A stretch of DNA of 64,000 nt from NCBI GenBank assembly GCA_014654115.1, contig JACWDO010000002.1, forward strand, positions 21,597-85,596. Reading direction: 5' to 3'. Both the position numbers and the translations under genes were made by a program. This stretch comes from Pelagibacterales bacterium SAG-MED17 (GTDB lineage Bacteria; Pseudomonadota; Alphaproteobacteria; Pelagibacterales; Pelagibacteraceae). The notes beneath the pieces are model-generated. The model did no database searches. It saw only the letters and a program-made list of their open reading frames with translations, and was not told the DNA's origin. Positions 15,446 through 24,264 of the stretch are shown piece by piece. The number at the start of each line of letters is the position of its first letter. Position 1 is the stretch's first letter.

Positions 15446-17131
15446 ATGGATACAAAAAATGTAATTGCCGCAATATCTTTGAGTGCTGCTGTAATAATAC
15501 TTTATAGTCTGTTCTTTGCTCCAGCAGTAGTAGACCAAAAAGATATTTCGAATGATAAAAATATTAGTAGCGAAAATTCTTCAACAGATGCACCGTCATT
15601 AGCTCAAGATGAAGAAACAATTAAAATATCTAGAAATGAAGCTTTAAAAGAAAATGATAGAATTGTTTTTGAAAACGATAAAATTAAAGGTTCAATTTCA
15701 TTGATTGGGTCATCAATAGACGACTTAACTTTTAAAAATTATACAAATACTTTAAATGGAGATGATAATGTTATCTTATTAAATCCTAAACAATCTGATA
15801 ATGGGTATTACGTAGAAACTGGATGGGCAACTACTAACAAAAATATAGATTTACCAAACTCAAAATCTATTTGGAATATAGAGGGAAGCAAAAAGCTTAC
15901 ACCTAATTCACCAATAAAATTAAGTTGGACTAATAAACAAAACATTAAATTCTTAAAAGAAATAAGTATAGATAAACAATATCTTTTTAAAATCAAACAA
16001 TCGATTATCAACAATTCTGATAAAACTTATAACTTTTATCCATACGGTCAAATTATTAGAAATGTGGCTCCTGATGTAACTAATTTTTATATTTTACACG
16101 AAGGTTTAATTGGTGTTTTTGATGATCAGCTAATTGAAGAGGACTATGACGATATTGAAGAAAAAAAATATTCTAAAAATGCACAATCAGGTTGGCTTGG
16201 TATAACTGATAAGTATTGGATTGCTAGCCTTATACCAGAAAAAGACAAGAGTTTTAGATCTGATTTTGATTACAAAAATAAGTTTAGAGCAAACTTTATT
16301 GAGACAAATGCAACAGAAGTTGGTGCAAATGAGACTAAAAGTAATTCAATTAGGGTTATAATTGCAGCAAAAGAAGTAAACGTTATAGATGGATATGCTG
16401 AGAGTGAAAATATTAACAAGTTTGATTTAGCAATAGATTGGGGATGGTTTTACTTTATTGTAAAACCTTTATTCTTTGCAATTCAATATTTCTTTAATCT
16501 TGCTGGCAATTTTGGAGTAGCAATAATAATGATAACTGCTTGTATAAGATTGGCATTTTTTCCACTTGCAAATTATTCGTTTAAATCAATGGCTAAGATG
16601 AAAGTTTTACAGCCAGAAATGACGAGACTGAAAGAGTTGCACAAAGAAGATAAGATGAAACTCCAACAAGAAATGATGGCATTATATAAAAGAGAGGGTG
16701 TCAATCCAATAAGCGGTTGTCTTCCAATATTTATTCAGATTCCATTTTTCTTTGCAATTTATAAAGTTTTATTTGTAACTATTGAAATGAGACATCAACC
16801 ATTTTTTGGTTGGATAAAAGATTTAAGTGAAAGAGATCCTACATCCATATTTAATTTATTTGGACTAATACCTTGGGATCCTCCATCTTTTTTACTTATA
16901 GGGGTTTGGCCTTGCCTAATGGGTGTTTCGATGTATCTACAGCAAAAATTAAACCCAACACCTCCTGATCCTGTTCAGGCAAAGATATTTATGTTCTTTC
17001 CACTATTTTTAACAGTCATACTGGCTCCTTTTCCAGCCGGATTAGTAATTTATTGGACAATCAACAATGTGCTTACAATGGCACAACAATATATAATAAT
17101 CAAAAGAACGACTGTCAAAACTGTTCAGTAA
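15446..17131 (+). CDS. yidC: Membrane protein insertase YidC
   Basis: Inserts and folds inner-membrane proteins, alone or with Sec. The 561-residue product has the Gram-negative layout: N-terminal helix (residues 7-27), large periplasmic P1 beta domain (about 60-335), and the conserved C-terminal five-helix core starting near residue 345. The core includes the QEMMALYKREGVNP cytoplasmic loop and the hydrophilic groove arginine expected near RLAFFPLANYS. Normal length. Followed 2 bases later by argB, with no engB/yihA in between. Confidence 0.95.
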   Translation: MDTKNVIAAISLSAAVIILYSLFFAPAVVDQKDISNDKNISSENSSTDAPSLAQDEETIKISRNEALKENDRIVFENDKIKGSISLIGSSIDDLTFKNYTNTLNGDDNVILLNPKQSDNGYYVETGWATTNKNIDLPNSKSIWNIEGSKKLTPNSPIKLSWTNKQNIKFLKEISIDKQYLFKIKQSIINNSDKTYNFYPYGQIIRNVAPDVTNFYILHEGLIGVFDDQLIEEDYDDIEEKKYSKNAQSGWLGITDKYWIASLIPEKDKSFRSDFDYKNKFRANFIETNATEVGANETKSNSIRVIIAAKEVNVIDGYAESENINKFDLAIDWGWFYFIVKPLFFAIQYFFNLAGNFGVAIIMITACIRLAFFPLANYSFKSMAKMKVLQPEMTRLKELHKEDKMKLQQEMMALYKREGVNPISGCLPIFIQIPFFFAIYKVLFVTIEMRHQPFFGWIKDLSERDPTSIFNLFGLIPWDPPSFLLIGVWPCLMGVSMYLQQKLNPTPPDPVQAKIFMFFPLFLTVILAPFPAGLVIYWTINNVLTMAQQYIIIKRTTVKTVQ

Positions 17132-17133
17132 AA

Positions 17134-17982
17134 ATGGAAATAGAAAAAATTGTACCTAGAGATGGTCCTCCCATCGAAGAAGTAAAAAAATATATAGATA
17201 AATATAAAGATGAATTAATCGTCATTAAATATGGAGGAAATGTTTTTATTGATAGAAATATTTTTAATAATTTTATTTCAGATTTAAGTATATTAAATAA
17301 ACTAGGACTTTCGATAGTAATAGTTCATGGAGGTGGTCCTAGAATAAAAAGAGAACTAGAAAAGTCAAACATTAAATCAAAATTTATAAGAGGTTTAAGA
17401 GTAACTGACGAAAAAATTATAAATATTGTTGAAGACGTACTTATTGATTTTAATGAAGATATTGTAAACTCTTTGAGTGAAAAAGATTCTAAAGCAGTCT
17501 CAATTAATACAAGGAAAAATAATGTAATTGAAGTTATTCCAGAAACGGAAGAGCTCGGGTTTGTTGGAATACCAAATCAAATTAAGGTAGATATAATAAA
17601 AGATATAATTAAAAAAAATTCAATTCCTATAATATCTCCTTTGGGTTTAGATAAAAATAATCAAACATATAATATAAATGGAGATACAGCTGCTGGCGCT
17701 ATAGCCAAATCCTTAAAATGTAGAAGACTATTGTTGATGACAAATGTAGAAGGTGTTTTAAATAAAGAAAAGAAATTAATTGAAGAGATTTCCTCGTCTG
17801 AAATTTTAGAAATGATTAATAATGAAACTATCACAGAAGGTATGATACCAAAGATTAATACTTGTTTAGATGCTGTAAATAATGATGTAACAGGTGTTGG
17901 AATTATTGATGGGAGAAAAAAATATTCAATTCTATATGAATTATTTTCAGATAAAGGTGCTGGTACTTTAATAAGAAAATGA
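17134..17982 (+). CDS. argB: Acetylglutamate kinase
   Basis: Second step of arginine synthesis: phosphorylates N-acetylglutamate. The 282-residue product has KYGGN (ATP-binding lysine), VHGGGPRI, NINGDTAAGAIA and the C-terminal GMIPKI segments of the amino-acid-kinase fold. The frame is open back to 17053 inside yidC, but the ATG at 17134, 2 bases after the yidC stop, matches the family start. Ends with an ATGA overlap with the HAD gene. Confidence 0.93.
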   Translation: MEIEKIVPRDGPPIEEVKKYIDKYKDELIVIKYGGNVFIDRNIFNNFISDLSILNKLGLSIVIVHGGGPRIKRELEKSNIKSKFIRGLRVTDEKIINIVEDVLIDFNEDIVNSLSEKDSKAVSINTRKNNVIEVIPETEELGFVGIPNQIKVDIIKDIIKKNSIPIISPLGLDKNNQTYNINGDTAAGAIAKSLKCRRLLLMTNVEGVLNKEKKLIEEISSSEILEMINNETITEGMIPKINTCLDAVNNDVTGVGIIDGRKKYSILYELFSDKGAGTLIRK

Positions 17983-18641
17983 AAAACTTAAAAAATATTT
18001 TGTTTGATTGTGATGGTGTACTTTATCAAGATTTGGAGTCGGTATTTGGACAAGTAAGCAAAAGAATGACACAATATATATCTGAAAAATTAAAGATTAA
18101 TTTAGTAGAAGCTAAAGAGTTACAAAAAAATTATTTTCACAAATATGATACGAGTCTTAACGGATTAATGATACATCATGATATTCCTCCTAAAGAGTTT
18201 TTACATTTTGTTCATGACATTGATTTATCATTTATGGAAAAAGATGTTGTTTTAAGAAACGAAATTGAAAAATTAAACTTAAGAAAGTTTGTTTTTACTA
18301 ATGGAAGCAAGGAGCACGTTAAGAATATTACCTCTCATTTAGGGATTGATGATTTATTTGAGGGCATATTTGATATTGTTGATGCAGAATATCACCCTAA
18401 ACCTGCAGCGAAAGCATTTGATCTGATGGTAAAAAAGTTTGATATTGATCCAAATGAGACAATTTATATCGAAGATATTGCTAAAAATTTATCAATTGGT
18501 AAGGAAAGAGGTGCTACAACAGTCTGGTTAATCAATGATGAATATTGGGGTAAAAAAGAATCTCATAAAGACTATATTGACTATAAAATAGAAAATCTCT
18601 CTTTATTTTTAAAAGAAATAAGGTTATTAAAAAACTCATAA
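17979..18641 (+). CDS. HAD-family pyrimidine 5'-nucleotidase-like phosphatase
   Basis: 220-residue haloacid-dehalogenase hydrolase. The four motifs are visible: FDCDGVLY with nucleophile D10 and acid D12, FTNGS (motif II), the lysine in HPKPAAKAF (motif III) and IEDIAKN (motif IV). A gene of this type, often called pyrimidine 5'-nucleotidase (SDT1-like), commonly lies beside argB and dapD in alphaproteobacteria, as here. The substrate cannot be told from the sequence. Confidence 0.8.
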   Translation: MKNLKNILFDCDGVLYQDLESVFGQVSKRMTQYISEKLKINLVEAKELQKNYFHKYDTSLNGLMIHHDIPPKEFLHFVHDIDLSFMEKDVVLRNEIEKLNLRKFVFTNGSKEHVKNITSHLGIDDLFEGIFDIVDAEYHPKPAAKAFDLMVKKFDIDPNETIYIEDIAKNLSIGKERGATTVWLINDEYWGKKESHKDYIDYKIENLSLFLKEIRLLKNS

Positions 18642-18645
18642 AATT

Positions 18646-19473
18646 ATGAGTTTAGAAAATATAATAAATGAAGCTTGGGAAAATAGAGATCAAGTAAATC
18701 CCTCTTCAGACCAGTCTTTAAAAGACACCATAAATCAAGTGATTGATGATTTAGATTGTGGAAAATCAAGAGTTGCAGAAAAAATAAATGGGGAGTGGAT
18801 AACACATCAACATTTAAAAAAAGCAATCATGTTAAGTTTTAGATTATATCCAATGGAAAATTTAAATGGCCCATACAGTAGCTGGTACGATAAAGCTCAT
18901 TTACTGAAAGGTAAAACAGCTGGATGGACGAAAGATGATCACGAAAAAGCAGGCTTTAGGATGGTGCCAAACTCTCCAGTTAGAAAAGGAAGTTTTGTTG
19001 GTAAGAATGCAGTTTTAATGCCATGCTACGTTAACATTGGAGCATATATAGACGAAGGAACAATGATAGACACATTTGCAAGAGCAGGAAGTTGCAGTCA
19101 AATAGGAAAAAATTGTCATATCTCAGCAGGTTCTGGTGTAGGTGGAGTTTTAGAACCTGCGCAGGCGCTTCCAACTATTATAGAAGATAATGTTTTTTTA
19201 GGTGCGATGTCTGAAGTTGTAGAAGGTGTAATTGTAGGAGAGGGATCTGTACTAAGTATGGGAATGTACATAGGACAATCTACAAAAATTGTTAATAGAA
19301 AAACTGGAGAAATTATTTATGGTAAAATACCTCCTTATTCAGTTGTTGTACCAGGTTCTCTTCCTGATAAAAATAATTCATCTGCACCTTCTCTATATTG
19401 TGCAGTGATAATTAAACAAGTAGATGAAAAAACTAGATCTAAAACTTCTATTAACGATCTCTTGAGAGAATAG
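18646..19473 (+). CDS. dapD: Tetrahydrodipicolinate N-succinyltransferase
   Basis: Succinylase step of lysine and meso-diaminopimelate synthesis. The 275-residue product has an N-terminal helical domain and a left-handed beta helix of hexapeptide repeats (about residues 105-235). The conserved [19 protein letters not shown] and GGVLEP blocks are present. It is followed 5 bases later by dapE, so the two act in sequence in the same operon. Confidence 0.96.
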   Translation: MSLENIINEAWENRDQVNPSSDQSLKDTINQVIDDLDCGKSRVAEKINGEWITHQHLKKAIMLSFRLYPMENLNGPYSSWYDKAHLLKGKTAGWTKDDHEKAGFRMVPNSPVRKGSFVGKNAVLMPCYVNIGAYIDEGTMIDTFARAGSCSQIGKNCHISAGSGVGGVLEPAQALPTIIEDNVFLGAMSEVVEGVIVGEGSVLSMGMYIGQSTKIVNRKTGEIIYGKIPPYSVVVPGSLPDKNNSSAPSLYCAVIIKQVDEKTRSKTSINDLLRE

Positions 19474-19478
19474 TTTTG

Positions 19479-20636
19479 ATGAAAATTATAAATGAACTTC
19501 AGTTAGCTAAAGAGCTAATTAGATTTCCAACTGTAACTCCTATAGATGCCGGAATAATGAAATTTTTGGAAAAGAAATTAAAAAAACTTGGATTTAAAAC
19601 TAAAATTCTAGAGTTCAAAGAAAAAGGAAATGCTCCAGTTAAAAATCTTTATGCAAGATTAGGGAACAAAAGTCCTAATTTTTGTTATGCTGGACATCTT
19701 GATGTTGTTCCTGCTGGAAATTTAAGAGATTGGACAGTAAATCCATTTAAACCATCAATTAAAAATGGACATTTAATTGGAAGAGGTGCAAATGATATGA
19801 AAAGCTCAATAGCAGCATTTGTGGCTGCTATAAGTGTTTTTGTTGAAAAAAATAGAGGATTTAATGGATCGATAAGTCTTTTAATCACTGGAGATGAGGA
19901 AGGTGTTGCCATTAATGGAACCAAAAAAGTTGTAGACTATTTAAAAAAGAAACGAGAGAAAATAGATTTTTGCTTGGTTGGAGAGCCAACTAATCCTAAT
20001 AAATTAGGTGAAATGATTAAAATTGGTCGAAGAGGAAGTATGAACGGTCGATTAACAGTTACAGGAGTTCAGGGGCATGTAGCATATCCTCATAGAGCAA
20101 ATAACCCTTCGACTGCTCTAGTGAGAATGCTTAAAGAACTAAAAGATTTACAATTTGACAAAGGCACGAAGGATTTTCAACCAACAAATCTTGAAATTAC
20201 AAAAATTAATATAAATAATACTGCAGACAATGTAATTCCAGGTCTTGCATATGCTTCATTTAATATAAGATTTAATAATATGCATACTTCAAATTCCATT
20301 AAAAAAAAAATTAATAAAATTTTAAAAAAAATATGTAATAAAACTAAATCTAAATATAAAATTGATTATAGTGTTTCAGGTGAAGCTTTTCTTACAAAGC
20401 CTAATAGTACAACATTTATGATACAAAATGTTATTAAAAAAATTACTAAAATAAAACCTAAACTTTCAACTACTGGAGGCACATCAGATGCAAGGTTCAT
20501 TAGGAAAATAGCTCCTTGTTTAGAATTTGGCTTAGTAGGAAAAACTATGCATAAAGTTGATGAGGCTGTCTCGCTAACTGATTTAAAAAAATTGAGTTTA
20601 ATATACTCAAAAGTTTTAAATAATTATTTTAAGTGA
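19479..20636 (+). CDS. dapE: Succinyl-diaminopimelate desuccinylase
   Basis: M20-family dizinc hydrolase that removes succinate to give LL-diaminopimelate for lysine and peptidoglycan. The 385-residue product shows GHLDVVPAG (Zn ligand H and D), GRGANDMK (bridging D), GDEEG (catalytic E and Zn ligand) and GEPT. The first codon of the open frame is a TTG at 19476; the ATG at 19479 is the better start. Its TGA overlaps the GTG start of the next gene. Confidence 0.95.
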   Translation: MKIINELQLAKELIRFPTVTPIDAGIMKFLEKKLKKLGFKTKILEFKEKGNAPVKNLYARLGNKSPNFCYAGHLDVVPAGNLRDWTVNPFKPSIKNGHLIGRGANDMKSSIAAFVAAISVFVEKNRGFNGSISLLITGDEEGVAINGTKKVVDYLKKKREKIDFCLVGEPTNPNKLGEMIKIGRRGSMNGRLTVTGVQGHVAYPHRANNPSTALVRMLKELKDLQFDKGTKDFQPTNLEITKININNTADNVIPGLAYASFNIRFNNMHTSNSIKKKINKILKKICNKTKSKYKIDYSVSGEAFLTKPNSTTFMIQNVIKKITKIKPKLSTTGGTSDARFIRKIAPCLEFGLVGKTMHKVDEAVSLTDLKKLSLIYSKVLNNYFK

Positions 20637-21562
20637 AGACTGGTCTAATCACTTCAGATACTTATAAGAACCATAATACTGGGAATGGCCATCCAGAAAA
20701 AATTGATAGGGTTACCGCAATAATTGATAACTTTAAAAAAGTAGATAACAAAAATCTTATATGGAAAAAACCAAGTAAATTTGATGAATTTTTTTTAAAT
20801 AAAACCCATTCAAAAGACTATATTAATCATGTTAAACAGTCTTTTCCAAAAAAAGGTTTGGTATTTTTAGATGGTGATACAATTATTTCCCCTGGTAGTA
20901 AAGATGCTACTAAAGATGCAGTAGGTTCAATTATTACAGCAATAGATGGAGTACAAAATAAAGAATTTAAGAATGCTTTTTGTGCTGTAAGACCCCCAGG
21001 TCATCATGCAGAAAAAGGGAAAGCTATGGGATTTTGTATCTATAATAATGTAGCAGTTGGCGCTAATTATCTAATTGAAAAGTATAAATACAAAAAAATT
21101 GCAATAATTGATTTTGATGTTCACCATGGTAATGGAACTCAAGATATTTTTTATGATAATGAAAAAGTATTATATGTTTCTACTCACCAATACCCTTATT
21201 ACCCCGGCTCAGGTTCACATAAAGAAAATGGAAAATTTAATAATGTATTAAATATTCCGCTAGAAGCTGGAACAACATCTGAAGTATATTTAAATGCATA
21301 TGAAAATGTTTTAAATAAAATAAAACAGTTCAAACCTGAATTTTTGTTATTTTCGGCGGGTTTTGATTCACATATTGACGATCCGTTAGCACAAATGAGA
21401 TTAGGTACAGAAGATTTTTATAAAATTACCAAAAGAACTTTGGAATATTCTAAATCTTTTTGTAATGGTAGGGTCGTTTCAATTCTTGAAGGCGGTTATG
21501 ATCTTAAAGCCTTACAAAATAGTACTCAAAGGCATGTTGATGCGTTGATAGAATTTAATTGA
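20633..21562 (+). CDS. Histone-deacetylase-family Zn amidohydrolase
   Basis: 309-residue arginase/deacetylase-fold hydrolase of the class II HDAC-like/acetylpolyamine amidohydrolase family. The active site is intact: the histidine dyad H124-H125 in RPPGHHAE, zinc ligands D162 and H164 in DFDVHHGNG, D245 in SAGFDSH, and the transition-state tyrosine Y289 in LEGGYDL. GTG start overlapping the dapE stop (GTGA). Bacterial members deacetylate polyamines, small amides or lysines; the substrate here is unknown. It separates dapE from truA-fmt-def, an otherwise common alphaproteobacterial neighbour set. Confidence 0.88.
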   Translation: MKTGLITSDTYKNHNTGNGHPEKIDRVTAIIDNFKKVDNKNLIWKKPSKFDEFFLNKTHSKDYINHVKQSFPKKGLVFLDGDTIISPGSKDATKDAVGSIITAIDGVQNKEFKNAFCAVRPPGHHAEKGKAMGFCIYNNVAVGANYLIEKYKYKKIAIIDFDVHHGNGTQDIFYDNEKVLYVSTHQYPYYPGSGSHKENGKFNNVLNIPLEAGTTSEVYLNAYENVLNKIKQFKPEFLLFSAGFDSHIDDPLAQMRLGTEDFYKITKRTLEYSKSFCNGRVVSILEGGYDLKALQNSTQRHVDALIEFN

Positions 21563-21593
21563 TAATATTTTTTTAAGTACTAAACACAAATAT

Positions 21594-22067
21594 ATGAAAT
21601 TATATAAGATTAAAAAGTCTGATATTGATAAAAAAGGTAAAGGACTTTACGCCACAAGAGATATAAAAGAAGGTGAAAAAATAATAGATTACATTGGTAA
21701 ATTAATTACCAAAAAACAAACTGAGAATTCTGACAAATACGATAACAGTAAGCCAATATATTTATTTACAGTAAATAAAAGATATGATCTTGATGGGGAT
21801 TTTCCATGGAATACAGCTGGCCTAATAAATCACGCATGTGAAAATAATTGTGATTACGATGGTAAGGGGCTTAAAATTTGGGTTAAGGCTGTAAAAGATA
21901 TTAAAAAAGGCGAGGAATTAACTTGTGACTATGGATTTGGTTATGACAAAGATTACAAACAATTTCCTTGTAAATGTAAGTCAAAAAATTGTTGTGGTTA
22001 TATCGTAAGAGCAGAATCTAGGTGGAGAATTAATAAAAAATTCTCAATGGGTAATAGGAAAAATTAG
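21594..22067 (+). CDS. SET-domain protein-lysine methyltransferase
   Basis: 157-residue protein that is nearly all SET domain. Seen: GKGLYATRDIKEGE at residues 15-28 (SET-N), the NH cofactor motif at 79-80 in LINHACENNC, the ELTCDYGFGY motif with the catalytic tyrosine near Y113, and a post-SET-like cysteine cluster C126/C128/C133. The expected reaction is SAM-dependent methylation of a lysine in a protein. It follows the deacetylase gene by 31 bases on the same strand. Its target, perhaps a ribosomal or DNA-associated protein, is unknown. Confidence 0.85.
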   Translation: MKLYKIKKSDIDKKGKGLYATRDIKEGEKIIDYIGKLITKKQTENSDKYDNSKPIYLFTVNKRYDLDGDFPWNTAGLINHACENNCDYDGKGLKIWVKAVKDIKKGEELTCDYGFGYDKDYKQFPCKCKSKNCCGYIVRAESRWRINKKFSMGNRKN

Positions 22068-22804
22068 TATAAAACTTTTTTTAAAAATAATCCTTCCGCT
22101 GGTGCTGGCGGTGCACATAAATTTCTATTTTTGGATTTAATTACACTTGTAAATTTTTTTAATGTCCACTTTTTTTCACCAATATATTTTAAACAACCAA
22201 CCATTGATCTAACTTGTTGTTTTAAAAATGATTGAGATCTAAAATTTAATTCAATTTTGTTTTTTGTCTTTTTAATTTTAACTGATTTAATTGATCTTAT
22301 TGGGCTCTTTGCATTACATCCAGATGCTCTAAAAGTTGAAAAATCATGAGTTCCAATTAACTTTTTTGCTGCTTTTTTCATTATCTCTAATTCGAGATTT
22401 TTAATAACAAACCATCCTCGCTTATTTTGAAGGATCGGTTTACTTAATTGATTGAAAATAACATATTTATAAACTCTCTCTTTTGCAGAAAAACGTGCAT
22501 GAAATTTCATATTTTTTCTTTTTATTTTTAAAATTGCTATCTCGTATTTATTTAAAAAATAATTAATTGATTTTAAAAATTTATTTAAATTTTGAATTTT
22601 TTCAGTAACATCAAAATGTGCAGATTGCTCAATTGCATGAACACCGGTATCTGTTCTTCCCGAACCAATAAGTGTAATTTTTTCATTTAAAAGATATGAA
22701 ATTTTTTTTTGAATTAATCCTTGTATAGTTTTGCCTTTTGTTTGTACTTGCCAACCTATAAAAGAAGATCCAACATATTCTATTAGAATTTGATATCTGA
22801 ACAT
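22064..22804 (-). CDS. truA: tRNA pseudouridine(38-40) synthase
   Basis: Makes pseudouridine at positions 38-40 of many tRNAs. The 246-residue product has the catalytic aspartate in GSGRTDTGVHA and the FHARFSAKERVY and DFSTFRASGC blocks. Last gene of def-fmt-truA on the minus strand, 2 bases after fmt. Convergent with the SET gene, overlapping it by 4 bases. Confidence 0.95.
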   Translation of the reverse strand: MFRYQILIEYVGSSFIGWQVQTKGKTIQGLIQKKISYLLNEKITLIGSGRTDTGVHAIEQSAHFDVTEKIQNLNKFLKSINYFLNKYEIAILKIKRKNMKFHARFSAKERVYKYVIFNQLSKPILQNKRGWFVIKNLELEIMKKAAKKLIGTHDFSTFRASGCNAKSPIRSIKSVKIKKTKNKIELNFRSQSFLKQQVRSMVGCLKYIGEKKWTLKKFTSVIKSKNRNLCAPPAPAEGLFLKKVLY

Positions 22805-22806
22805 GT

Positions 22807-23727
22807 TTAATTCAAATCAGTGCCTTTAATAATTTGACTACCACGCAGAAATTCCTTAGTTTTTTGAACTGTTTTACCTTGTCTTTGTATCTCAATGGTC
22901 TTTATTGAATTTTCACCACAACCAATTTCAAAATTATCTGATAAGACATATCCTGATTTTCCACTTAAAATTGATTTTTCTGCTTTTAGTATCTTGTATC
23001 TTTCTCCTTTAAATTCAAACCAGCCTCCTGGATTAGGATATAGACCATTAATTTTCCCTATTATTTTTAAATTACTGTCCTCCCAATTTATTTTTCCTTC
23101 TTCTTTTTTAATTTTTTTTGCATATGTAGATTTGCTATGATCTTGTTCTTTAAAATGTGCTTTGTTATCAAATATTTCATCAATATTTTGTAGTATTTTT
23201 TCAGATGCTAAATTACTTAGTCTTTGAGACAGATCCTCACTATTTTCATTTTCTAAAATATTTATAGAATATTGATTACAGATGGGACCAGAGTCTAAAC
23301 CCTCATTAATTTTCATTATAGAAATACCTGTTGATGTTTCATTATTCATAATTGCTCTTTGAATGGGAGCTGCACCTCGTAATTTTGGTAAAAGTGAATA
23401 ATGAATATTTATCCATCCATATTTTGGAATTTCTAAAATATCTTTTTTAAGAATCTGCCCGTAAGCAACAACGATACCTAAACTTATATTTTGTTTATGA
23501 AGAAATTTTTTTTCTTCAATATTATCTAATACAATTGGAGTTCTAACAGGAATATTTAATATTTCAGCCATTATATGAACGGGTGACTTATTTAATCTGT
23601 GCCCTCTATTTGATGCTACAGGCGGTTGAGTATAAACAACCTCAATATCAAAACCATTTTGATACAATGATTTGAGTATTTGCGCAGAAATTGTGGGGGT
23701 ACCCATGAAAGCAATTTTTTTGCTCAT
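22807..23727 (-). CDS. fmt: Methionyl-tRNA formyltransferase
   Basis: Formylates initiator Met-tRNA using 10-formyl-THF. The 306-residue product has the N-terminal formyltransferase domain with INIHYSLLPKLRGAAP (catalytic N and H) and NEGLDSG (catalytic D), then the C-terminal tRNA-binding domain. The family's HASLLP reads HYSLLP here. It shares one base with the def stop codon (TAATG). Confidence 0.95.
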   Translation of the reverse strand: MSKKIAFMGTPTISAQILKSLYQNGFDIEVVYTQPPVASNRGHRLNKSPVHIMAEILNIPVRTPIVLDNIEEKKFLHKQNISLGIVVAYGQILKKDILEIPKYGWINIHYSLLPKLRGAAPIQRAIMNNETSTGISIMKINEGLDSGPICNQYSINILENENSEDLSQRLSNLASEKILQNIDEIFDNKAHFKEQDHSKSTYAKKIKKEEGKINWEDSNLKIIGKINGLYPNPGGWFEFKGERYKILKAEKSILSGKSGYVLSDNFEIGCGENSIKTIEIQRQGKTVQKTKEFLRGSQIIKGTDLN

Positions 23728-24248
23728 TAAACAATAATTCTATCAGAAGGATTTTTTCTTTTTGATAATTTTTTAACAATCATTGTTTTTTTCAATTTTG
23801 ATAAGTAGTCTATAAATAAAATTCCTTCAAGATGATCCATTTCATGTTGTATGCAAGTTGCAAGGAGCCCATCTGCTTTTAAAACTTTACTTTCTCCATT
23901 ATAATCTAAATATTCAACCTCACAATATTTAGGCCTGTCAACTTCTGCAAAATAATCTGGAACAGATAAACATCCCTCTTCATATGTTATTTTTTCTTTA
24001 TCTTTGTTGTTAATTTTAGGATTTACAAAATACATTGGATTTTTCTTTCCATCTTTTGAAATATCCATCACTATAATCCTTTTAGGGATACCAATTTGAA
24101 TTGCTGCTAAACCAATACCATTAGCTGCATACATTGTTTCCAACATGTCATTCATTAACTTTCTTTCTTCATTACCCACAGATGACACTGGTTTTGAGAC
24201 CTGTCTTAAAATCTCGTTTGGTTCTGTTATAATAGTTTTTATTGTCAT
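23727..24248 (-). CDS. def: Peptide deformylase
   Basis: Removes the formyl group from nascent N-termini. The 173-residue metalloenzyme has all three motifs: GIGLAAIQ, EEGCLSVP (Cys metal ligand) and QHEMDHLEG (HExxH-type ligands and catalytic Glu). It works directly with Fmt, encoded next, in the formylation cycle. Confidence 0.96.
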   Translation of the reverse strand: MTIKTIITEPNEILRQVSKPVSSVGNEERKLMNDMLETMYAANGIGLAAIQIGIPKRIIVMDISKDGKKNPMYFVNPKINNKDKEKITYEEGCLSVPDYFAEVDRPKYCEVEYLDYNGESKVLKADGLLATCIQHEMDHLEGILFIDYLSKLKKTMIVKKLSKRKNPSDRIIV

Positions 24249-24264
24249 GATTGATTAAAGTATT

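Noticed and set aside
17053..17133. Upstream extension of argB into yidC
   Set aside because: Cysteine- and asparagine-rich codons overlap the conserved yidC C-terminus; ATG 17134 matches the ArgB family.
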